Assembly: GCF_000485595.1 (NCBI RefSeq) | Contig: NW_014577209.1 | Span: forward strand, 387,600 to 451,599 | Direction: 5' to 3' | From: Priapulus caudatus | Taxonomy: Eukaryota > Priapulida > Priapulimorpha > Priapulimorphida > Priapulidae | DNA: 64,000 nt | In this document: one piece after another, positions 22,611-36,767 of the stretch | Position numbering within the stretch: position 1 is the first letter of the stretch | How the letters are laid out: every line of letters starts with the position of its first letter | Translations under genes and position numbers: made by a program | The notes under the pieces: model-generated | Seen by the model: only the letters and a program-made list of their open reading frames with translations | Database searches by the model: none | Told to the model about the DNA's origin: nothing

Positions 22611-22727
22611 ACCCTAACCCTAACCCTAACCCTAGCCCTAACCCTAACCCTAGCCCTAACCCTAACCCTAACCCTAGCCCTAATCCTAACCCTAACCCTA
22701 GCCCTAACCCTAACCCTAACCCTAAAC
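22611..22727 (+). repeat. Telomere-like (CCCTAA)n array
   Basis: About 19 hexamers, mostly CCCTAA with regularly interspersed CCCTAG variants. Internal to the 9-bp-duplication TIR element. Confidence 0.95.
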
Positions 22728-23049
22728 ATACCTCATAGTCATATAAAAATATAAACATAATACTAAACAACCTAAAACTACCTCGGGTACATATCTGTAT
22801 AGTACCTGCATGATACGACAACGACCCCATCTGCGATAGTGATAGGCCTATATATAGATTACTGATAATGATATATATGATTTTACTGACTCTGTTCCGA
22901 ATGCCTGTGCTGTGGTGAGTTGCGGCTAACCTGTGGGTGCCGTAGGCTGTACCCGTGAATTAAGCGCCTGTCTAGCAACTCCCTACTCTCCTACTCTCGC
23001 TCTCTTCCTACTCCAGCCGTGAAATTGCACACCTTGCCGACGTCACCTN

Positions 23050-23356
23050 TAGTGACTAAGCTGGGGGTAGGTGACTGAGTAAGGGGAGGTGGGGTGGAAG
23101 GCCTAGTCACTAAGAGCTGGTAGCTGGGTAGGCCTTTCACCCCACCTCCCACTACTCTACCACCTACCTACCAGCTTAGTGACTAGGCCTTCCACCCCAC
23201 CTCCCACTACTCTGCCACCCACCTACCAGCTTAGTCACTATAGGCCTTCCACCCCCACCTTCCACTACTCTGCCACCTACCTACCAGCTTAGTGACTAGG
23301 CCTTCCACCCCACCTCCCACTACTCTGCCACCTACCTACCAGCTTAGTGACTAGGC
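23050..23356. repeat. Minisatellite with unit of about 60 bp and inverted first unit
   Basis: Four direct units containing CTACCAGCTTAGTGACTAGG and CCACCCCACCTCCCACTACT are preceded by one unit in reverse orientation (23050-23110). It borders the undetermined base at 23049. Confidence 0.8.
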
Positions 23357-24516
23357 CAAAACGAGCAGCTTCCAAAGAGCTTTCTGAGTCGTACTCACTC
23401 GTTTCGGCGCTGGTGTTAATTCCAGGAATATATCTCCCGCACAATAGTTTACTCGCTCAACGTTACGAGTAACTCGCTAAACTCCGAAATACACATCAGT
23501 AGGTTCCTGGATAACTCCCTACACAAACCCTCTACTTCCCCGAGAACTCTAGAACAAGCCTCTAGAAGTCTCTACCTATATCTGTCTAACTGCTCCCCTC
23601 TACTGCTTATCTTCTACTACTGCCCTTCTCCTACTCCTCTTCTTCTACTGCCCTTCTCCTACTCCTCTTTTTCTACCCCTCTTCTTCTACTTCTCTTCAG
23701 GCGCGCGGTGCCCTCTTATACCCTCGCGGGAACCTGCCCCATGAGTCAGCTCTCGGTAGCCTATTACAGCGGGCGCTACCTAACACGTCCGCTCTGTCAC
23801 GCACGCCTACCTAACACGTGATCAACCGATCGATCGCTCACTGGCCGAGCCCCGTGATTGGCTGTTCCTGTTTACCAGCGTGTTCGGTATTCGGTGGTTT
23901 CGGCGGTTTCGGTGTTCGGTACTTTTTCTCCCGAACGCTATCCCCGAATTTTACTCCCCGAATCGCTATTTCCCCGACTCTCGATTCACCCGCGCCGTCA
24001 CAATATCAAGAGTCCATAATAAAGACTATTATGGACTCTTGTTACATATGTAACCATACGCCCATCACTCATTTTTCTTGTGACGCAATTTGAAAGCCAT
24101 AGGCCTACTATCAAGATCCAAATCACTAACACCTTTCAAGAATCTTGGGAATAATTTAATTGTTGTTTAGAAAAGTTTCTTTTATACCAACATAATTCAT
24201 ATTTTCAGTGACATTCTCAAACGAGGAATATAGAAACTATAATCGAAGGCTAATGATATAGGATATAGTGCATTGCTCTAAGATATAAATTCATTTACTT
24301 GATCATATAGAATCGTCAATGAATCAACAATAAGATATATCAGATATAGGGCCATAGCTAGCGGGGGGGGGGCAAAGGGACCTGAGAAATATAGATACAT
24401 ATTGATGACCTTCCCAGAACACACCACGCATGCACGTGGCTTTGCCCCCAGGCATAATGGGTCAGCTGAGCTCCCGTCAGTGATATGTAAGAATTCATAT
24501 GAGTGTCAGTATTTAC
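23357..24516. other. Non-coding spacer with CT-rich tract
   Basis: Contains a CTACTCCTCTTCTTCTAC-type pyrimidine tract at about 23585-23700, then AT-rich sequence. A start of the CAGGG(R)C(R)TAGC repeat family with a poly-G run lies near 24349-24372. No gene recognised. Confidence 0.4.
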
Positions 24517-24801
24517 CTTTATACACCTCCAGTTCCTCGTCATTGCAGTCTAATCCGTATTGCATGGAGATGTGTTGGAGTCGTGACATGGACGGGGTCA
24601 GTTTCACACCCCTCACACCCACTGGCATGGCTGCATAAAATACATACTTCTTAATTAGCTCGTAATTTCGCAATGGCAGCTCTTCAGAGCTATATATAAT
24701 AATATCTTATGCATCGATAAGTGGTTACCTTTACCTTGTGGGGCAGTCGCGGTCTGCATGGCCATGGAATCTTCCACCTGCTTGTCCTGGGCGTTCGCCA
24801 T
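24517..24801 (-). CDS. Two 5' exons of an unidentified gene, amidase-like N-terminus
   Basis: Exon A (24735-24801) starts at an ATG and encodes MANAQDKQVEDSMAMQTATA plus PQ, with donor CAAG|gtaaag. Exon B (24517-24630) has acceptor tttatgcag and donor AAAG|gtaaat, and encodes a stretch including LTPSMSRLQHISMQYGLDCN and DEELEVY. The phases match at the junction. The pattern of 'P-x-x-L-x-x-I-x-x-x-Y-G-L-x-x-x-x-E-E-L-x-x-Y' resembles the extreme N-terminus of amidase-signature hydrolases, but no catalytic Ser-Ser-Lys region is visible downstream. Between here and the peptidase gene (18.7-24.5 kb) there is only repeat sequence. The gene could continue past the peptidase gene, be broken by misassembly, or be a truncated copy. 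Confidence 0.4.
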
Positions 24802-25125
24802 ATTGCTCTCGATCCAGGTATGCTGAGCTACTGCGCTACGCCCACCCATCGCTATATAATCTTATCAGATGTTATCACACACATCTCAGGGACTAGTAAA
24901 CATGACCCTATGTGCAACCGGTGTATTTATAGAACCATTCGCAACGCATGCGCACAGCGGTTTCTGCGCGAACATTTCGAAACTATATACACTGTCCCAA
25001 TATAATATGGATTATATACAATTATATTCCATTCTCAGAGATAAACATTCTCTGACATTTCCAGGACCCAAATGTCTAGGTTCCCTAATTAAGGATGCGA
25101 TCATAACTTTTTCCTTCCTTCTCAG

Positions 25126-28013
<2,888 letters not shown>

Positions 28014-28049
28014 TCGCGGATGCTTGGCTGACTGCGAACCCGGGGCTCA

Positions 28050-30707
28050 GTGTCGGAATATGACAGAGTAGTGTGGAGATCTCGGGGGTGTATCACGTAC
28101 AGGAGTAGCAGACTAGATCGGGACCAATAGACTGAACTCACCGTATAGAGAGAATAACCATATATATTGACTAAAGAGAGGATAAGATATAGATTGCACA
28201 TAGATATATGTCAACACGCACACCCTTGGGCGCAGCCATATTGGATCATACTGCTGCTGCCGCCTGTCGGGCGAAAACGAGGAATATTCACTTAGGAATA
28301 AGTTGCCTGCGATGACGCAATAATCGGTGCCAAGCCACGGGCGGGTCGGGTTGCGACATCGCAGTGAGTCACCACGGTACGGCTAGGCACAGCGATTGCA
28401 CCACCGGTTGAAATCGGCGGGCTGGCTGAGTATATAAGGCGCACAGAATCGCAGCTAGAGGCAGTTATTTTCAGGTCTAGGTAGGAGGAAGAAGAAGAAG
28501 AAGAGGACGAAGACGAAGGAAAGGAGGGAGAGAGAAGCATGCAGTCGAACGGAAAGAGCTAGAGGCAGTTATTTTCAGGTCTAGGGAGGAGAAGGAAAAA
28601 GAGGAGGAAGAAGGAGAAGAAGCAGCCGAGAACGAGGAGAAAGAGCTAGAGTGTTTTAGGTACAGGTCCCAGGAAGGAGGAAGAAGCAGAAGAAGAGGAC
28701 GAGACGAAGGAAAGGAGGGAGAGAGAAGCAGTCGAACGGGAGGAGAAAGCAAGAGAGTTGTTTTCAGGGATAGGTTGTAGGTAGGAAGGCCGAGAAGAGG
28801 AGGAAGGAACAGAGAGAGAGGATAAACGCACAGGGTTTTCAGGTAGGTGTAAACCAGAGCCAAACGGGAGAGGGAAATAAAAAACGGGCAAAGAACGGCA
28901 TTCTGGTAGAGCTGGAGCGACGGCGAGGGAGACACCTGCGAGACTGTGTGGATCCACGCAAGGCGAGGACGAACGTGAGGGAAGAAGACGGAGCTGGCGA
29001 CGTGTAGAATTAGACGGATTGATAAAAAGGTCCGCTGCATAGACGAATGCAGTGGGAATCATTTGTACCTTCGTAACACGAAATAAAAAGCTATATAGCC
29101 GTATCGTTAACTGCCATCTCACCGTTTCTGTTCATCTGTTCACCTGTTATCGGCTACGTGTCATCGCCGTCCCGCCTTAATACACCGGCAGGAGCTAACT
29201 CTGGATCCTATTACTGGACGTAACGCGGCCATGATCCCGAGGCGCTAGTCGAGGATTGACACTTTGTGTCTTCCAATCACAGTCCACGCCGCCCCTTTAT
29301 GATCAAAATTTGTGAGTACAATATCATTCGGACACGGAATCGCCGATCTCAGGAACTAGGGCATTCTGCTAGGCTAGAACGGTTTCATACGATAGAGTTT
29401 GGCCCCAAATACGAATATAACACGCTGTTTTGCGCACAGTGCTAAGTATTTTCTTTCATTTTCGCATATCTGTAGGCACGATAAGCCCCGCCTTATTTGT
29501 TGATTGGCATGAATGGGGCGTCAACGACGTGAGCTGACTCCTGTACCTACTGCAAGCCCGTTGACTTTTTCGTAAATAATGAAATGCCGGCCGATGCATT
29601 TCGCATCAAAGAGAAGAAAATTCTGCATTTTCACTCAAGTCAACGAGCGCGTCATTCAGTAAACATTTGTGTATTCCATAATTTCACTCTTGCTTCTATA
29701 GTATGATTTCCACAATTTTGCTCTTTTGCCCATAATAATTGATACGAATCACGCTATGTGATTAAGTTGTTTTCACGGCACAAGCTGTCTGCATAAATGG
29801 CTTCGAGTCAGTAGGTCATTCGACAACGCAGCAGGTGTGCGTAACGGTTCTTTGTGCTGGCACTTGCTAGCAGCGCGAGCTACGCCGTAGACGTTTGTGG
29901 CAGCTCCAGCCTCGCTGGCTGTTGATGCCGTGTTTAAGTTGTAACCTGTTGTTTGAGTTATTAAACCAGCATTAAACCTATACAATAAATGTTATAGTTC
30001 TTACGACGGAGACATAACAATAATGATTTTATTTAATAATAATTTCATAATAATTAATACATTTTTCAGTTCGGACTCGCTATCATAGCGTTATAACCTC
30101 CTATATTAAATCCCCTAGGTATGAATATTTGGTGAATTTTTTTATTACTTGGTTGCCTATTAATCACCTCGATCCTTTCTTTGTTTGTGAATTTTATATA
30201 ACTATTATATTTGTTTTGTTCATATATTAAATTCTAATCTTTTTGATTCAGCTAATCTGGGGGCTAAACCGACCAGCTCTCCGACTGTTACACGTCGTAG
30301 GAACAGTAGCCAATGTAGTGTTAAGCGAGAATGGAACTTGTGGCTAATCTCGAGCATGACTGAGCGATTTTTTAATATTATATTATAACCTCTAATTTCT
30401 AGAATATCGTCCATATAATCATTGTCATCTTCTAAAACTACAGACCATCCGCTGACCGCCTGTGGAGACGTGCGCCGGGCCTCGAATTTGGCGCACGTCT
30501 CCACTGCGGACAGCGCTTCATAACTTGAACATCCCGCGGTGTCGCGTGCGCATATCCCGCGGAACTGCGCGTCTCATCCGCGCGCAGCGCTTAGGATCAA
30601 CAGCAAAGCTGTGCCACGCAATCTTGTATCATGTCTCTCTGGACACGCGTTGTGAACTAACGTCTGTCGAACCGTAGTCGTCTACCCTAGAGGCACTACA
30701 GGTAAAA
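28050..30707 (+). repeat. Ty3/gypsy copy 1, 5' LTR region interrupted by repeat X
   Basis: A TATATAAGG box at about 28432 precedes purine-rich tandem units (28450-28800). The block GTGTGGATCCACGCAAGGC, an AATAAA at about 29082 and TCACCGTTTCTGTTCATC all match the 3' LTR copy at 33994-34648. LTR sequence breaks off at about 29218 (TATTACTGGA) and resumes at about 30641 (CACGCGTTGTGAACTAACG). It runs to the ACTACA that precedes the primer-binding site. The exact left end is uncertain. Confidence 0.6.
29451..30642. repeat. Dispersed repeat X, copy 1 (within the gypsy LTR)
   Basis: About 1.2 kb that recurs directly at 34657-35670, immediately after the 3' LTR. It ends with a hairpin GGAGACGTGCGCC / GGCGCACGTCTCC and then GTCTCTCTGG. 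A minus-strand ORF of 94 codons (30220-30504) has no family I recognise. Relative to copy 2 it lacks the LINE-like coding remnant. Confidence 0.75.
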
Positions 30708-30725
30708 TGGGGGCTCAGCCGGGAT
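30708..30725 (+). promoter_or_regulatory. Primer-binding site of gypsy copy 1
   Basis: TGGGGGCTCAGCCGGGAT begins a few bases after the LTR end. It resembles the proline-tRNA primer site used by some retroviruses and gypsy-type elements. The cleaner version is at 53023-53040. Confidence 0.65.
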
Positions 30726-30795
30726 CGTTCGCATGAAGGAGTAGCGATAGCAAGCGTGCCAGTGTTACAGACGGATAAGGAGCAAGGATAAAAAC

Positions 30796-33700
30796 ATGTC
30801 GAGTTTTAAAAGTCGTTAAAAAGGATACGGGAATTTCTGACGCCCACGCAGAATCGATGGAGCGATGTGCAAGGCAAGGAGGCGAATGAGTCATCGCCAC
30901 AGCTGCGTGGAGGGGAAGGTGTGGACGGGTCCATTCTTTTCAGAAGGGGACAGGGACCGACAACCCTTCACGATGGCGTATCCACCCCGGAGGAGGTTTC
31001 TAGGGATAGGAAGAGATCTCATGAGGCCGCCAGTGATTATAGGGAGAAGATAGCAGGATCAGGAAAAGGATAAAAGGATTACAGGAAAGCGGGGAAGAGT
31101 ATGAACAGGAAAGGGGACAGAGATACCACACACCCCTACCCCACGCTGGAGTAAGCCGGGAAAGCGTACAGAGAGACTGGGGACGTCCGGCCAGACAGTA
31201 TGGCAGCATGTTGGAAGCAGAGAACGGCAGCAGGAATACTGATTTCGCCCCTGCTGAGGAAAAAGAAATTTTACAGGCACCTGAAAGAGATACGGCTACG
31301 GTTAGGGATATGCCGTATACAAGGAGGGAGTCGATGCAGGACCTGCCTTTAGCACAGGAGAGGAGTCCATGGCGCCAGTATACCTGTGAAGAAACGGAAG
31401 CACCAAATTTAGCCGGGAGATGGAATCGCCTTAAAGCCTTTCTGATAAAGTTTGAGATGACGGCTAGTTTACAATCAGTGGCCGGAGAGATGGATGGGGA
31501 ATTCAATTAGGGTTATGCTTGAAGGTGAGGCTCTGGAGGTAGCGATAGAGATGCCACGATCACAGCGTGCTGACTACGACAGGATGGTGCCTGTTGCAAC
31601 GCAGGTTTCGATCCGTAGAGCGCATCCACGTTTATCGGAGTGAGCTACGCCGTAGGAGCAGAGGTATGGCGAGACGGCGGAGGAATACGGCGCGTCATGC
31701 GGCAGCTGTTTTCGCAGGCGTATCCTGGCATGATAGGTCATCAGACAGAGCAGATCTTGATAGATAGGTACCTGGACGGAATAGGAGATGCCGAGACACA
31801 ACGTTACGCCACTCTGCAGGGACCAAGCACGCTAGACGAGGCAGTAACTCGGGTGGCACAGTTTGAGGCAGTTACAAGGGAGACAGTAAATCGTAGAAAA
31901 CCGCCACCAGGTGGAGGCACTTATATACGAGCTGCAATGCAACAAGAGGATCCAGTGTCGAGTCTACGGGAAGAGGTGCGAGGCCTGAGACAGGACATGG
32001 GTAGGATCCTGAAGGGCATTGAAGGTCAAAGGTCGGGAGAGAGGATGCAGAATGCACCATTCAGCGGAATGGCAAAGCCTCCACTGGATAGGGCAAGAAC
32101 AGCTGACATCGAATGTTATTTTTGCAGGAGAACAGGACACATGCAGAGAGATTGCCCGCGACGATTGCAAGGCGGCAATGTTTCAGATAATCGCACGCAA
32201 CGGACGGGAGCGGCCGAGAGGAGACAGCAACCGTTAAACTAGGACGGGCTAGGAGAAGAGTCGGTAGCCTGGCCCATAGTAAGCCGACTGAGGGAGCGAT
32301 ACCACGATCTACTGGTTTCACACTCTCTCAGAAGGGCAAGATAGAAGAAGGCGAGGATACAGGGAAACACGTAGAGATTAAAATAGCGATAAATAGAGAC
32401 AATAGTTCAGGCAAGGCTGAAGCCACACGGATACCTATCATCTCCGTGGCACCACTGCAGTGTCATCCCACGTGGGTGATACCTGTGAAAGTAGAGGGAT
32501 GTGAAATGAACTTTCTAATCGACAGTGGAGCAAGTACGACGCTGATACATGAGGATAGGTTCAATGACATCAAAGCACGTACAGGGCTACAGCTGATAAC
32601 GAAAAAGAGAGATCTGAAGATGGCGAACGGCGAAGCAATGGATAGTCCTGGAGAGACTGTTGTCCGTCTTAGAAATCGCCGATCATACCTACAATAGAAA
32701 AACAATGGTCATTGCCACATTTAGAGGATTTAGATGCGGATTTTGGGACTCGACTTTCTCGTCCCGAACAATGCTATCCTGAACATGACTACAGGAATGC
32801 TATCACTTGACGGGAAAGAAATTCAAGGATTCTGGACAGGAGGAGAGAATGGTAGACCAGTATACGTGGATGAGACGACGATGCTGAAGCCAGGGAAGAG
32901 ATATAGAATCCCTGGATGGACTCATGCAGCCGATAAGGTATCCAGAGGGAAGCAGGTAAACTAATGCCTATCCCAGAATTTCAGAAGCTGGAGACACAAG
33001 GGATTCGGATGGAGCAGACGGTGTTCCCGAGGGATGTGATGAAGGTACCGTTGTTTATCTCCCACACAGGAGATAGGGCTACCCTGTTGGTGGAGGATCA
33101 GCAAGTGGGGGAACTCAAACCAGTGGAGGAGAGTGAGACGCAGCAGGGACAGCAGTTGGTGAGCGTTCTGAACGGCATGGCACCGCCTAAGTTAGCTGAC
33201 CACCTACAGAATCTGCTGGATAGGGTGGGATGAAAACTCGACCGGAGCACGCGAAGTAAAGTGGCTGAGACACTACATAGCTATCGAGATATCTTCGCGG
33301 GGCCGGGAGATGGTCTCGGGAGGACGAATATCGTGAAGCATAAATAAATGTAGGTGATGCCGCGACCGATAAAGCAGCCACCGCGTCGAGTTCCGTTCCA
33401 CCGGCAGGCGGATATGGATAAAGAGATAGCGACATGGTCGCGAAGGGAGTCATCGAACAGGAAGCGGAGCTTGGGCTTCACCGGTCGTGTTAGTGGCCAA
33501 GAAGGATGGAGGCGTCCGATTTTGTATCGACTACCGAAGGGTCAACAGGGTCGTTCGAAAGGATGCATTTCCGCTCCCCAGAATGGACGACCTACTCGAC
33601 GCGTTGGGCGGAGCGTACTGGTTCGCCACATTAGATTTAGCAGCAGGCCTACTGGAGGTAGAGAATGGACGAGAAGTCGAAGGATGTCACAGGATTCTCC

Positions 33701-33809
33701 CGAAGGACGCTTTGTGGCGTTTCCGGAGTGATTCCGTTCGTTTGTCCGAGCCCCGGCGACCTTTCAGCGGCTAATGGGAGTGGTCCTGCGAGGCTTGCTA
33801 GCCGAAAAT
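30796..33809 (+). pseudogene. Ty3/gypsy gag-pol, decayed and truncated by a gap
   Basis: The coding signal shifts frame repeatedly. Gag begins at ATG 30796 but stops early. Capsid-like sequence (FLIKFEMTA, about 31440) and a CCHC zinc knuckle (CYFCRRTGHMQRDC, 32114-32155) follow. A retropepsin core is at 32521-32538 (IDSGASTTLI). Reverse-transcriptase start motifs are at 33300-33770 (DIFAGPGDGLGRTNIVKH, VAKKDGGVRFCIDYRRVN, ATLDLAAG). The 184-N gap removes the RT catalytic part, RNase H and integrase. Copy 2 of the same family lies at 53.0-55.8 kb. Not functional as assembled. Confidence 0.85.
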
Positions 33810-33993
33810 NNNNNNNNNNNNNNNNNNNNNNNNNNNNNNNNNNNNNNNNNNNNNNNNNNNNNNNNNNNNNNNNNNNNNNNNNNNNNNNNNNNNNNNNNNN
33901 NNNNNNNNNNNNNNNNNNNNNNNNNNNNNNNNNNNNNNNNNNNNNNNNNNNNNNNNNNNNNNNNNNNNNNNNNNNNNNNNNNNNNNNNNNNNN
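33810..33993. other. Assembly gap (184 N)
   Basis: Interrupts gypsy copy 1 between RT and the 3' LTR. At 184 bp it is far too short for the missing pol region, so either the gap size is arbitrary or the element is internally deleted. Confidence 0.99.
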
Positions 33994-34648
33994 CCGAGAA
34001 CGAGGAGAAAGAGGAAGAGGCAGTTATAGGTACAGGTCCAGGAAGAACAGGAAGAGGAAGAAGAAGGAGAAGGAGAAGAAGCAGCCGAGAACGAGGAGAA
34101 AGAGGAAGAGTTATTTTTCAGGGATAGGTTATAGGTAGGAAGGCGGGAAGAAGAAGGAGAGGGAGGAAGGAACAGAGAGAGAGAGAGCGAACGGCAGCGT
34201 TGTAGCGAGAGGATAGACGCACAGGTTTTTTAGGTAGGTGTAAACCAGAGCCGAACGGGAGAGGGGAATAAAACGGGCGAAGAACGGCATTCTGGTAGAG
34301 CTAGGAGCGACTGCGAGGGAGATACCTGGGAGACTGTGTGGATCCACGCAAGGCAAGGACGAACGTGAGGGAAGCAGACGGAGCCGGCGACGCGCAAATA
34401 ATAGACGAGATCAATAAAAGATCCGCTGCATATACGAATGCAGGGGAATCATTTGTACATTAGTAACACGCAATAAAAGCTATATCACCGTATCGTTAAC
34501 CGAATCTCACCGTGTTCTGTTCATCTGGCATTACCTGTTATTTGCTACGTGTTCATCGCCGTCCTGCCTAATACATCGACAGGAGCGGACTCTGAATCCT
34601 ACTACTGGACACGCGTTGTGAACTAACGTCTGTCGGACCGTAGTCGTA
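33994..34648 (+). repeat. Ty3/gypsy copy 1, 3' LTR (partial)
   Basis: Purine-rich units, then the shared GTGTGGATCCACGCAAGGC, GATCCGCTGCATATACGAAT and AATAAAAGCTATATCACCG blocks, ending ACCGTAGTCGT where repeat X begins. It lacks the last 30 or so bases (CTACCCTAGAGGCACTACA) present at the 5' LTR end. Confidence 0.7.
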
Positions 34649-34656
34649 GAAGTTCT

Positions 34657-35670
34657 TTTCTTTCATTTTCGCATATCTGTAGGCACGATAAGCCCCGCCT
34701 TATTTGTTGATGGGCATGAATGGGGCGTCAACGACATGAGCTGACTTCTGTACCTACTGCCAGCCCGTTGACCTTTCGTAAATAATTAAATGCCCGGCCG
34801 ATGCATTTCGCATCGAAGAGAAAAAAATTCTGCATTTTCACATTCAGTAAACATTTTCGGCAAAAAAACTCGCTTCGGGAGCCAATGTTTACATGCCACA
34901 GCGCCATCTCTTGGATCATTTTGGACATTCTGCAACATGTTTACTTCTTCCTTAGTTAAGTTAGTCCATGCTTCACTGTTATTTAGGAAGAAAGGTAAAA
35001 TTGTGTATTCGCATAATTTCACTCTTGCTTCTATAGTATGATTTCCACAATTTTGCTCTTTTGCCCATAATAATTATTTCCCTTAACCTACATTTTTCAG
35101 TTCGGACTCGCTATCATAGCGTTATAACCTCCTATATCATAAATCCCCTAGGTATGAATATTTGGTGAATTTTTTGATTACTTGGTTGCCTATTAATCAC
35201 CTCGATCCTTTCTTTGTTTGTGAATTTTATATAACTATTATATTTGTTTTGTTCATATATTAAATTCTAATCTTTTTGATTCAGCTAATCTGGGGCTAAA
35301 CCGACCAGGCTCTCCGACTGTTACACGTCGTAGGAACAGTAGCCAATGTAGTGTTAAGCGAGAATGGAACTTGTGGCTAATCTCGAGCATGACTGAGCGA
35401 TTTTTTTATTGTTTTATAATCTCCAATTTCTAGAATATCGTCCATATAATCATTGTCATCTTCTAAAACTACAGACCATCCGCTGACCGCTGTGGAGACG
35501 TGCGCCGGGCCTCGAATTTGGCGCACGTCTCCACTGCGGACAGCGCTTCATACTTGAACATCCCCGCGGTCGCGTGCGCATATCCCGCGGAACTTCGCGT
35601 CTCATCCGCGCGCAGCGCGCAGGATCAACAGCAAAGCTGTGCCACGCAATCTTGTATCATGTCTCTCTGG
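34657..35670. repeat. Dispersed repeat X, copy 2
   Basis: Direct repeat of 29451-30642 with insertions and deletions. Contains the same terminal GGAGACGTGCGCC hairpin (35492-35533). Confidence 0.75.
34786..35080 (-). pseudogene. LINE-like reverse transcriptase C-terminal remnant
   Basis: The minus strand reads IEARVKLCEYTILPFFLNNS followed by EAWTNLTKEEVNMLQNVQN. This is the 'I-L-P-x-L-x-x-x-S-E-x-W-x-x-L-T-K-x-x' signature after the RT palm of non-LTR retrotransposons. Coding similarity ends soon after. The clade is not assigned. Confidence 0.6.
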
Positions 35671-35933
35671 ATGTACAGCAAATCAGCACAAGTTTAGCTT
35701 TCATTATGTTTACAATGTGACCAATGAAATACCGTTTGACATTCAATGCTTGGGTCCTCGAGGCAAATAAGGGGCGTTCAAGTTGGTAAACAAACCACGT
35801 CATTTTGGCGCATGCGCAGTTTCTGGTTGACGCCGTTCCTAAGTATTATTCATGACCTGGGGTCATGTCACGAAAACGAGGCTAAGCTAGGCAATTTTGT
35901 AAACAATGGCTGCTCAGGCAGGCACGCACAGAG

Positions 35934-36478
35934 GGGGTACACGCACGTACACGCACGTACACGCACGCACACGCGGGTACACGGAGATACACGGACGTAC
36001 ACGCGAGTACACGCACGTACACGCAGGTACACGCACGTACACGCGCGTATAAGCGGGTACACGCAGATACACGCAGATACACGCACGTACACGCGGGTAC
36101 ACACAGGTACACGCACGTACACGCACGTACACGCACGTACACGCAGGTACACGCACGTACACGCAGGTACACACACGCACACGCAGGTACACGCACGTAC
36201 ACGCAGGTACACGCACGTGTACGCAGGTACACGTACGCACGTACACGCACGTACACGCGGGTACACGCACGTACACGCACCTATAAGCGGGTACACGCAG
36301 ATACACGCAGATACACGCGGGTACACGCAGGTACACGCACGTACACGCACGTACACGCGGGTACACGCACGTGCACGCAGATACACGCACGTACACGCGG
36401 GTACACGCACGTACACGCGGGTACACGCACGTGCACGCAGATACACGCACGTACACGCGGGTACACGCACGTACACAG
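35934..36478 (+). repeat. Minisatellite of 10-bp units (TACACGCRNG)
   Basis: About 54 units of 10 bp, mainly TACACGCACG, TACACGCAGG, TACACGCGGG and TACACGCAGA. Higher-order repeats are visible. The TATAAGCGGGTACACGCAGA segment recurs about 235 bp apart (about 36047 and 36282), and a 60-bp period is seen at 36351-36470. Unit length 10 is not a multiple of 3, so all frames stay open on both strands; the long ORFs here are artefacts. Confidence 0.95.
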
Positions 36479-36767
36479 TGTCAACTGGGGTTGTGCCCAC
36501 TGCATGTGCATGGCAGGATATGCATACTTCTGTAATAGTTTAGATCATTTCTAATAACTTAATTTTTACATGCGTTGCCTACAAATCATAGTGACCACAC
36601 TGAGAAAATTCAATTAATCATCAGGCAGATTTAGTCACCTAGACATCACTAACTAAATTTTTTTTTTACAATTCTTGCTACCAAAGTAGTAATAGTCAAC
36701 AATTATCTATCATGTTGACATGTATTATGCAACAAGATTCGTGCCTACATGTACATATTCTCATTGA

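Larger units (their letters stand above)
22409..22834. mobile_element. TIR element with telomere-like core (9-bp target duplication GATAGTGAT)
   Basis: The termini GCTGAAGGGGTCGTTGTC and GACAACGACCCCATCTGC extend as inverted repeats through GTACTACAGATATGTAC. The direct repeat GATAGTGAT flanks it at 22400-22408 and 22835-22843. The interior holds a CCCTAA array and a nested 100-bp hairpin. A 9-bp duplication is characteristic of Mutator-like elements; no transposase is present. An independent copy spans 40380-44650. Confidence 0.8.
21974..23048. repeat. 1.08-kb duplicated block, copy B
   Basis: Clean copy of the block at 19536-20595. It ends at an undetermined base (23049) that is followed by an unrelated minisatellite. 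A and B share nested insertions and target duplications, so they derive from one locus. Confidence 0.8.

Noticed and set aside
22611-22727. A chromosome end or telomere fusion point
   Set aside because: The tract is short, lies within a TIR element with a target duplication, and has unique sequence on both sides.
30220-30504. Minus-strand 94-codon ORF in repeat X as a host gene
   Set aside because: It lies in a duplicated repeat, is disrupted in the second copy, and resembles no family I know.
35746-36543. 265-codon and 210-codon ORFs, possible antifreeze- or mucin-like repeat protein
   Set aside because: The 10-bp unit keeps all frames open on both strands, with no splice or start support.
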